DNA of 8,386 nucleotides from contig JAJZXT010000158.1 in the NCBI GenBank assembly GCA_021806355.1, positions 1 through 8,386 on the forward strand, written 5' to 3'. Below, piece after piece: positions 1 to 4,545 of this stretch (position 1 is the first letter of the stretch; each line of letters opens with the position of its first letter). This DNA is from Thermoplasmata archaeon. Its GTDB lineage: Archaea; Thermoplasmatota; Thermoplasmata; Thermoplasmatales; Thermoplasmataceae. Both the position numbers and the translations under genes were made by a program. The notes below the pieces were generated by a model, which saw only the letters and a list, made by a program, of their open reading frames with translations, was not told the origin of the DNA and did no database searches.

Positions 1-116
1 TTACGCCTGTGGAAATCGATACCTCCGTAACCAACCTACCCAGAGGCAGGGGGCAACTCCTGGGGTGGAATTGGGATCGAGTATGGTCTGTGAAGCAGGA
101 AGCCCACCTTCTTTAG
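1..116 (+). CDS. tnpB: RNA-guided endonuclease TnpB, C-terminal tail (partial)
   Basis: The frame starting at base 3 is open from the left edge to a TAG at 114-116. It encodes about 37 residues beginning TPVEIDTSV and ending VKQEAHLL. The segments TPVE and KQEAHLL closely resemble the usual C-terminal tails of IS605-type TnpB proteins, which follow the zinc-finger and RuvC catalytic parts; those lie upstream and are not visible. Family members are RNA-guided nucleases that cut DNA next to a transposon-associated motif and help retain the element. The stop codon falls in the loop of the right-end hairpin, as is typical, so the coding sequence and guide-RNA scaffold overlap. Whether the gene is intact cannot be judged from this fragment. 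Confidence 0.8.
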   Translation, partial: TPVEIDTSVTNLPRGRGQLLGWNWDRVWSVKQEAHLL

Positions 117-133
117 AGGTGGGAGGAAGTCAC
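1..133 (+). mobile_element. Right end of an IS200/IS605-family element (partial)
   Basis: Only the 3' part of the element is in the window. Three signs identify it. The tnpB-like reading frame ends inside a hairpin. The perfect 7-bp stem CCCACCT (103-109) / AGGTGGG (117-123) has a 7-base loop. The hairpin is preceded directly by GAAG (99-102) and followed, after a short linker, by TCAC (130-133). In this family a tetranucleotide 5' of the subterminal hairpin pairs with the right cleavage tetranucleotide (classically GAAT with TCAA). GAAG with TCAC fits that pattern with a matching last-base change, so I place the right boundary after base 133. The element interrupts a minus-strand kinase gene. 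No target duplication is expected for this family. The left end, and any tnpA, lie outside the window. Confidence 0.8.
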
Positions 134-254
134 ATTTCCTGCTCTTTTCAGAAAGTGATCTTGCAACCCTGATAAAATATGCCCGATCCTTAAGGATAGA
201 TCCCCCGACCTTAACAACGAGAGTTTTTCCCACATTAGCTGTAGATTCTGTCAT
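134..254 (-). pseudogene. Amino-acid kinase family gene, N-terminal fragment cut by the IS element
   Basis: From an ATG at 252-254 the minus strand encodes about 40 residues before the IS boundary. They include TLVVKVGGSILKD (residues 11-23), whose KVGGS is the glycine-rich phosphate-binding motif that opens the amino-acid kinase fold (aspartate kinase, acetylglutamate kinase, UMP kinase, isopentenyl phosphate kinase). The following FIRVARSLSEKS resembles the first helix of aspartokinase-like proteins, but the fragment is too short to name the enzyme. Beyond codon 40 the frame runs into IS sequence and reaches a stop at 36-38, so no functional kinase is made from here. The remainder should lie left of the element, outside the window. 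The gene still has its promoter-like box. Confidence 0.7.
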
Positions 255-274
255 CTAGAGAATTCGATTTCCCT

Positions 275-288
275 CAAATATTAATTAA
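275..288 (-). promoter_or_regulatory. TATA-like box of the interrupted kinase gene
   Basis: The AT-rich stretch AATATTAATTAA (277-288) is centred about 26 bases upstream of the kinase ATG at 254. That is the archaeal box A spacing for a transcript starting at or near the start codon. No Shine-Dalgarno is seen. This suggests the broken gene may still be transcribed toward the IS. Confidence 0.45.
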
Positions 289-319
289 TTTTCTAATCAG
301 TTATTCTATACAGTAATAA

Positions 320-1219
320 TCACGTGGAGACCGATTCCAGGTACTTTGCTTCAATATCGTTGTAAGGTTCAATCCACTTTATTTTGAGACCTGCGTTCAC
401 AAGGAGCCGAAGCGCGGTTGAGTGGCTTATCCCACCATGCATTTCAGCCAATATAGCTTGATCTCCAAGAATTTTAATGGAAACCTGTTCATTAGCGTTG
501 AGATTAAGGTTTTTGTCGATTGGCTCCTCCAGCGTGATCTTCAGGATATTTCTGTTATCTTCATTAGTCGTATCGTAAATCTTCCTTCCCCTGTCAACAA
601 TTATTATTCTGTCCGAGACCTCTTTTGCTTCCGATATAAGGTGAGTGCTCATTAGAATAATTGAGCTTTTCTGCAGTCTCAGGTTATTGATAAGATCCCT
701 TACCTCCTTCATTCCTCTCGGATCAAGGCCGAATGTTGGTTCATCGAGGATCAGGATTTCTGGTTTCATAACAAGTGCAACGCCAAGGCAAACCCTCTGT
801 TTCATGCCACGGGAATATGTTCCGGTCTTTCTGTTAATGTAGTCGCTCATTGAGAGGAGTTCCACCAGGTATTCCATTTCATCTTTTATCCGGGATTTGC
901 TGGCACCCTTCACTCTTGCAGCAAATTCAATAATCTCCCTTCCGGTAAGATATGGGTAAAACTCCGGCTGTTCTACCAATGAACCAACATATTGCAAAGC
1001 CTTCATTGGATTTTCCGAAACAGTTATTCCGTTAATGGCTACGGAACCGGATGAAGGCTTGATGATGTTTGTGAGAGCCTTAAGAAGGGTTGTCTTGCCA
1101 GCCCCGTTAGGGCCAAGTATGCTCACGCATTCGGGTTTATCGATCTTTAGGTTGAATGATGAAAGTGCCTTTATCTTACCAAAATTCTTTGTCAGGTCAG
1201 TGATCTCAATTTCCGGCAC
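320..1219 (-). CDS. ABC transporter ATP-binding protein (ABC-2 exporter type)
   Basis: The 299-residue protein has a complete nucleotide-binding domain: Walker A GPNGAGKT (36-43), Q-loop Gln84, signature YSRGMKQ (135-141), Walker B ILILDE (155-160), D-loop GLDP (164-167) and the H-loop His in STHL (193). The C-terminal 80 or so residues form the accessory domain often found in ATPases paired with ABC-2 permeases. It would act on the cytosolic face, probably as a dimer with two copies of the permease encoded just upstream. The start is GTG (1217-1219), which shares its first G with the permease TAG stop. A strong AAAGGAGGT at 1226-1234 sets this start and indicates translational coupling. The substrate is unknown; antibiotic, lipid, peptide or sodium export are all possible. 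Confidence 0.92.
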   Translation of the reverse strand: MPEIEITDLTKNFGKIKALSSFNLKIDKPECVSILGPNGAGKTTLLKALTNIIKPSSGSVAINGITVSENPMKALQYVGSLVEQPEFYPYLTGREIIEFAARVKGASKSRIKDEMEYLVELLSMSDYINRKTGTYSRGMKQRVCLGVALVMKPEILILDEPTFGLDPRGMKEVRDLINNLRLQKSSIILMSTHLISEAKEVSDRIIIVDRGRKIYDTTNEDNRNILKITLEEPIDKNLNLNANEQVSIKILGDQAILAEMHGGISHSTALRLLVNAGLKIKWIEPYNDIEAKYLESVST

Positions 1220-1977
1220 TATTTTACCTCCTTTCTCTCGAACAGTATTAACGCACCCGCAAGCGAAACAACGATATATACCAGCATAACAAGCGATGAA
1301 GAGATGATATCAGAGGTCCCCGCACCATAAGGTGATGCCGAAGAGTTGCCAAATCCTGTGGATAAATTGAGGTATACCCTCTCTATAATTGTTGCCGAAT
1401 TGTTAAGAAGGTAATATGGAACAACCTTGTAGAGAACATCTGAAATTATGGTGTATGCATTGAAAATCAGAAAATAAAGGAGAAATACGGAAATATACGC
1501 GTAAGTGTTCTTGTTGAAAATCGTACTGATCAGGAACGTTAATGCCACGATGGAAAATATAAAAAGTATCGTCAACCCCATGCTTATGAAATAGGCCTGG
1601 ATGATAATCCCATGAAAAATAGAGTAAAAAACGAAACCCTGAACGAGTATATATATCATAATAACTATGATTGTCACCGAAACTGCTGCAAAATATTTCG
1701 AAAGCAGGAGGATATACCTTGGAATAGGCAGCGGAAAGACATAGAATGCGGTTCTTGTCTCTATTTCACTGGATATCGCAGGGGAGCCAAAGAAAACTGA
1801 CGCGAACACAGGGAGGTCTAGCAGAACAAAGGACCAGAGAAAACCGGTTAGTCTTTCAGAAAATCCGGGAGTATTGAAGAAACCCTTGAAGCTGGGGAAT
1901 AATGATGGCAATTTTGTTATGTACACAAAAGAAAAATATGATAGAAGAGCGGAAACAAGGAGCGTTATTGTGAGCAT
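1219..1977 (-). CDS. ABC-2 type transporter permease
   Basis: From the first ATG the protein has 252 residues with about six hydrophobic segments, near residues 2-20, 46-65, 94-118, 125-152, 158-178 and 227-246. Between the second and third segments lies EIETRTAFYVFPLPIPR (71-87), the typical ABC-2 cytosolic coupling region (SSEIETRT then a PLPIPR helix). It should form the export channel, probably as a homodimer, with the ATPase whose GTG overlaps its stop by one base. The ATG at 1977 falls at the edge of the first membrane helix, lacks an SD, and leaves out the cytosolic lead-in helix usual for the family. The same frame stays open upstream to a TAG at 2098-2100 and encodes FRTLSVFFQSYSYYFKNYYR, so the true start is probably a non-ATG codon, perhaps CTG at 2056-2058, giving 279 residues. 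Confidence 0.88.
   Translation of the reverse strand: MLTITLLVSALLSYFSFVYITKLPSLFPSFKGFFNTPGFSERLTGFLWSFVLLDLPVFASVFFGSPAISSEIETRTAFYVFPLPIPRYILLLSKYFAAVSVTIIVIMIYILVQGFVFYSIFHGIIIQAYFISMGLTILFIFSIVALTFLISTIFNKNTYAYISVFLLYFLIFNAYTIISDVLYKVVPYYLLNNSATIIERVYLNLSTGFGNSSASPYGAGTSDIISSSLVMLVYIVVSLAGALILFERKEVK
1226..1234 (-). promoter_or_regulatory. Strong Shine-Dalgarno for the ATPase GTG start
   Basis: AAAGGAGGT on the minus strand, with the GGAGGT core six bases before GTG. It lies within the last codons of the permease gene and decides the non-ATG start of the ATPase. Confidence 0.8.
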
Positions 1978-2059
1978 GATATAGAAACTTCTGGAGCGGT
2001 AATAATTTTTGAAATAATAGGAATATGACTGAAAAAAAACTGATAGTGTCCTGAACAGA

Positions 2060-2914
2060 TCAAACCACCGATATCGATCTTGAAGTTTCTGAGAGAACTA
2101 GAACCATTTTCAAGAGTTCGCCATATTGCCTCAATCCAATGTTGATCGAAAATAGGATAGTGTTGTCGGTTACTGTAATTTCTGAGTTCAATCCTGTTTC
2201 ATTCAGGGTATTTGCCACGTATTTCATCATGGTATCAGATAAATTCAAGCCAGATTGAATGGAAATTGAAGTATGAGTATAGTTGACCATTCCATGAATA
2301 GATACGGAATTCCTTCCATTCAAGGCTATAACAAAGGAAAGGTTCTGATTTGCCGGGAGAAAATTATAATCTTTATAGAACCTGCCTGCATTGTGGTTGG
2401 CGATAGAATCATTTATAAAACCAAGGTCACCAATAATTACTTCTCCACTGGACAGCGGTGAGAAATAGAGTGAAGAATTTTGGGTAATCAGCAATTTCAA
2501 GAGTATTGTTGGATTCAGGTTTGAAATTGAGATATTCTGTCTTTGGGATGAAATATTCCCAGTTGAGAGATTCGATATCGCGTAAATATTATATCCTCCG
2601 TTTGAACCATAATAGTTTATTGACATTTGGCCGGTTCCCGGGAGGTTAGATCCGGAAGATATTGAATTCAGCCCGGATTGAAGGGAAGTTGAAGATATTG
2701 GGATTATTCCTCCATATGAACCGTTGCTCGCTGAGAGGTAATAGGAACTGCCATTTACGTTGTACCTCATGACAACTGTTGAGTTAGATGGTATGAATGA
2801 TGATACATTTAATGAACTTGGCTGGGAATTGAGATTGATGACATAATATGCTACGGGTATAGAAACAACGGCCGCTATGACTGCAACCGCAATCATTCGC
2901 ATTAACTGCTTCAT
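2060..2914 (-). CDS. Membrane-anchored extracellular protein, sequon-rich, unknown function
   Basis: The 284-residue protein has one N-terminal hydrophobic helix (MIAVAVIAAVVSIPVAYYVI) after a short basic start (MKQLMR), fitting an uncleaved anchor or signal peptide, then an Asn/Ser/Gly-rich, probably beta-rich domain outside the cell. I count 13 N-X-S/T sequons (such as NVS, NST, NGS, NLS, NIS, NDS, NYT, NET), consistent with a heavily N-glycosylated archaeal surface protein. I recognise no domain. Its TGA stop is followed within a base or two by the probable permease start, so it heads the ABC operon and may be a partner or substrate-handling subunit of the exporter. An in-frame TTG lies five codons upstream (2927-2929). 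I prefer ATG at 2914 because a TATA-like box sits about 26 bases before it. Confidence 0.75.
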   Translation of the reverse strand: MKQLMRMIAVAVIAAVVSIPVAYYVINLNSQPSSLNVSSFIPSNSTVVMRYNVNGSSYYLSASNGSYGGIIPISSTSLQSGLNSISSGSNLPGTGQMSINYYGSNGGYNIYAISNLSTGNISSQRQNISISNLNPTILLKLLITQNSSLYFSPLSSGEVIIGDLGFINDSIANHNAGRFYKDYNFLPANQNLSFVIALNGRNSVSIHGMVNYTHTSISIQSGLNLSDTMMKYVANTLNETGLNSEITVTDNTILFSINIGLRQYGELLKMVLVLSETSRSISVV

Positions 2915-2933
2915 TATATTTAATTGCAAACTA

Positions 2934-2944
2934 TTACTTAACTA
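2934..2944 (-). promoter_or_regulatory. Possible TATA-like box of the ABC operon
   Basis: TAGTTAAGTAA on the minus strand is centred about 26 bases upstream of the ATG at 2914. It is flanked by two copies of AATTGCAA (2922-2929 and 2960-2967), which contain the palindrome TTGCAA and could be regulator sites. The box is a weak match, so this is a modest inference. Confidence 0.3.
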
Positions 2945-2995
2945 TGACAGAAAAAAATCAATTGCAATTTGTAAAGAGTGCAAATTTGGCTTCAT

Positions 2996-3014
2996 AAAAA
3001 GAGGGTAAAAGAAA
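2996..3014 (-). terminator. T-rich archaeal-type terminator after the Lrp-like gene
   Basis: Just past the TAG at 3021-3023 the minus strand reads TTTCTTTT, ACCC and CTCTTTTT, and a further seven-T run occurs near 2951-2957. Closely spaced T tracts without a hairpin are the usual archaeal termination signal. This would separate the sensor gene from the ABC operon. Confidence 0.4.
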
Positions 3015-3020
3015 CTCCAT

Positions 3021-3254
3021 CTATAGTGTGATACCAGTCAGGGTCTTTGTGTCGCTGATCCCCGGCAGGTTTCTTATCTGCTTGATAATTATCTGCTCCA
3101 GTTCCTTGTAATCCTTTGTATCAACCTTGATTATGATATCATATTCACCGAACAGGGTATAGATTTCAACAACTCCGCTGATACTCCTTATTTTTTCCTG
3201 TAATTCAACCTCGAAACCCGGCTTTTCCTTAATCAAGATAAATGCTATAACCAA
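3021..3254 (-). CDS. Stand-alone Lrp/AsnC ligand-binding (RAM) domain protein
   Basis: The 77-residue protein consists only of the alpha/beta sandwich of the Lrp/AsnC effector domain. It starts VIAFILIKEKPG and contains the typical IRSISGVVEIYTLFGEYDIII core (family pattern: V..........G.yDii), ending in LPGISDTKTLTGITL, where the domain normally ends. There is no helix-turn-helix, so it cannot bind DNA in the usual way. Stand-alone RAM proteins form dimers and higher rings that bind amino acids and may modulate full-length Lrp proteins. The start is TTG (3252-3254). No ATG is suitably placed, and the domain's first strand begins immediately after it. An AT-rich box lies about 32 bases upstream. 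The gene looks monocistronic. The ligand is unknown. Confidence 0.85.
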   Translation of the reverse strand: MVIAFILIKEKPGFEVELQEKIRSISGVVEIYTLFGEYDIIIKVDTKDYKELEQIIIKQIRNLPGISDTKTLTGITL

Positions 3255-3282
3255 AGCTATCGTCGTACAATGCAGAATACAG

Positions 3283-3295
3283 ATATTAATTTTTA
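3283..3295 (-). promoter_or_regulatory. TATA-like box of the Lrp-like gene
   Basis: AAAATTAATAT on the minus strand is centred about 32 bases upstream of the TTG start at 3254. This would give a transcript with only a few untranslated bases. No SD is present. Confidence 0.35.
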
Positions 3296-3302
3296 CAAAT
3301 GT

Positions 3303-3356
3303 TTTAGGAAAATGATCTAATATTGGGGATCATAAGAAAATTTTTGGAATCCTAAA
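3303..3356. repeat. Nested imperfect inverted repeat in the peroxiredoxin/Lrp gap
   Basis: The outer arms TTTAGGA (3303-3309) and TCCTAAA (3350-3356) enclose the inner arms ATGATC (3312-3317) and GATCAT (3328-3333). The spacing is asymmetric (2 and 16 bases), so it is not one clean hairpin. It lies between the stop of the peroxiredoxin gene and the promoter region of the Lrp-like gene, and could be an operator, a termination structure or chance. Confidence 0.35.
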
Positions 3357-3376
3357 TCGTAAGGCTCAGGGATTAT

Positions 3377-3844
3377 TCACTTTTGAAGGGTAGTTTCAAT
3401 TTCCTTATAATTTGGTTCAACACCGGGATTTTCAGATACCCAGTCGTAAATAATTTTGCCATCTTTGTCCAGAACGAATACCGATCTTTTGGACGCGGTC
3501 AGGTTCTTTGCGCCTGCAAAGTCATTGTGAAGGCCTCCATACATCCTGCTGATCTCCCTGGTATGATCGCTCAGAAGATCAAAGTTCAATCCATTTTCTT
3601 TTCCAAACTGTGCCAACGAGAATGGCTGGTCAACACTAATTCCCACTACCTTAGCGTTAAATTTATTAAAATTCTGCATAGAATCCCTGAAGTTACACAT
3701 TTCCTTCGTGCACACTCCGGTGAATGCTCCTGGGAAGAATGCCAGGACAACCTTGCTTCCCCTGTAATCCCTTAATCTCTTTGGTTTCAAGTTCGAATCA
3801 ACGGTCTCAAATTCCGGTGCAATGTCTCCTTTTTTAAGTACCAT
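3377..3844 (-). CDS. Peroxiredoxin, BCP/PrxQ-like (thiol peroxidase)
   Basis: This 155-residue thioredoxin-fold protein would reduce hydrogen peroxide and alkyl hydroperoxides in the cytosol, using thiol reductant from a thioredoxin-like system. The active site reads FFPGAFTGVCTKEMC: Pro38, Thr42 and peroxidatic Cys45 form the PxxxTxxC motif. Cys50, five residues on, is placed as the resolving cysteine of PrxQ/BCP enzymes. Arg120 in ASKRSVFVLD is the conserved catalytic arginine. I chose the ATG at 3842-3844 because MVLKKGDIAPEF matches the usual peroxiredoxin start. An ATG nine codons upstream (3871) would add an unusual FKYIKKSF leader and would lie inside the promoter. Length is normal for the family. 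It diverges from dph6 across a 47-base gap. Confidence 0.93.
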   Translation of the reverse strand: MVLKKGDIAPEFETVDSNLKPKRLRDYRGSKVVLAFFPGAFTGVCTKEMCNFRDSMQNFNKFNAKVVGISVDQPFSLAQFGKENGLNFDLLSDHTREISRMYGGLHNDFAGAKNLTASKRSVFVLDKDGKIIYDWVSENPGVEPNYKEIETTLQK

Positions 3845-3857
3845 AAAGCTCTTTTTG

Positions 3858-3879
3858 ATATATTTAAACAATATATAAG
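3858..3879. promoter_or_regulatory. Interleaved divergent TATA-like boxes, peroxiredoxin and dph6
   Basis: The gap between the two divergent starts holds TATATTTAAA (3859-3868) and ATATATAA (3871-3878). The first is centred about 27 bases before the dph6 ATG (3892). The second is centred about 30 bases before the peroxiredoxin ATG (3844), reading TTATATAT on the minus strand. At standard archaeal spacing each gene's box is therefore the one nearer to the other gene, and both would yield leaderless or nearly leaderless transcripts. Assignment of box to gene is inference from spacing. Confidence 0.5.
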
Positions 3880-3891
3880 CTTGATTTCACA

Positions 3892-4545
3892 ATGAAAGCT
3901 ATAAGTCTTTTATCAGGGGGAAAGGATTCTTTTCTTTCGGCAATGATCGCCATGGAACAGGGTTTTGAAATAATCACATGTATCACGGTCATACCAGAGG
4001 AAGACTCTCCCATGTTCCATGTTCCAAATGCCAGACATGCATCTAAGGTTGCGGAATTGCTCGGATTAAATACTAAATTTTGTAGTGAAGATCAATTCAT
4101 GGGAATAATTGAAGACATTTCCAGTAAAAATAAGGATCTGGCTTTGATAAATGGTGCAATAGCCTCGAACTACCAGAGAAACAGGCTTGAAATTCTATGC
4201 ACTGAACTTTCGATGCTGTGTTATTCCCCGCTCTGGAGAGTTGACCAGGATACCGTAATGGAGGAAATTATAAATAGAAACATTGGTGCGATCATAGTTT
4301 CGGTATCAGCAGAGGGACTGGGCAAGGATTTCCTTGGGAAGGAAATAAATCAAGACACTTTGAAAGATCTAAAGCAAATAAGGAAAAGGTATGGAATAAA
4401 CATCACAGGGGAAGGCGGTGAATATGAGTCATTCGTGATAAGTTATGGTTCAGGAAAACTCAACATAAAGAAATCGAAAATAAATTTCTCTGGATCAACA
4501 GGATCAATCGTCATTGAGGAGTTGGAATTAGTCACTAAATCTTGA
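3892..4545 (+). CDS. dph6: Diphthine--ammonia ligase (Dph6 family)
   Basis: The 217-residue protein belongs to the archaeal ATP-pyrophosphatase family that catalyses the last step of diphthamide synthesis: ATP-dependent amidation of diphthine on the modified histidine of elongation factor 2. Visible motifs are the PP-loop SGGKDS (8-13), which binds ATP after adenylation chemistry; GAIASNYQRNRLE (88-100); SPLW (112-115); and the signature GEGGEYESFV (173-182). All are expected for the family, and the length is normal for archaeal members. The ATG at 3892 begins MKAISLLSGGKDS, the usual N-terminus, and lies about 27 bases after a TATA-like box with no SD, suggesting a leaderless mRNA. Its 3' end overlaps the convergent radical SAM gene by 11 bases. 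No other diphthamide gene is in the window. Confidence 0.93.
   Translation: MKAISLLSGGKDSFLSAMIAMEQGFEIITCITVIPEEDSPMFHVPNARHASKVAELLGLNTKFCSEDQFMGIIEDISSKNKDLALINGAIASNYQRNRLEILCTELSMLCYSPLWRVDQDTVMEEIINRNIGAIIVSVSAEGLGKDFLGKEINQDTLKDLKQIRKRYGINITGEGGEYESFVISYGSGKLNIKKSKINFSGSTGSIVIEELELVTKS

Larger units (their letters stand above)
1..149 (+). ncRNA. TnpB guide RNA (omega RNA): scaffold plus guide, partial
   Basis: In IS200/IS605 elements the 3' end of tnpB and the right end are processed into a guide RNA whose last 16 or so bases come from the flanking DNA. Here the scaffold would run from an unknown point upstream through the hairpin at 103-123 to TCAC at 130-133. The guide would start at about 134 and extend to about 149 (ATTTCCTGCTCTTTTC). 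This guide is antisense to codons of the interrupted kinase gene. The 5' end of the RNA is not defined. Bases 94-102 can also pair with 135-143, which would fold part of the guide back on the scaffold. The call follows from family knowledge plus the visible hairpin; expression is not shown. Confidence 0.6.

Noticed and set aside
103..123. Hairpin CCCACCT/AGGTGGG as a simple intrinsic terminator
   Set aside because: No T run follows it, it contains the tnpB stop, and it is flanked by GAAG and TCAC, all of which fit an IS200/IS605 right end better.
36..133. The kinase reading frame continues past the IS junction to a stop at 36-38, as if it made a 72-residue protein
   Set aside because: The added residues are read antisense through the IS right end and have no kinase character; this is an accidental tail on a truncated gene.
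422..842. Open frames on the + strand opposite the ABC ATPase
   Set aside because: They lie fully antisense to a gene with every ABC motif, have no recognisable domain or start signal, and are chance frames.
2053..2070. A +1 frameshift at GTT TGA joining the surface protein to the permease
   Set aside because: The site resembles known stop-codon shifts, but a fusion would place the extracellular domain directly before a cytosolic helix with no membrane segment between, so a separate start is more likely.
3845..3871. Upstream ATG at 3871 as start of the peroxiredoxin
   Set aside because: It would add nine residues outside the family's normal N-terminus and would lie within the shared promoter boxes.
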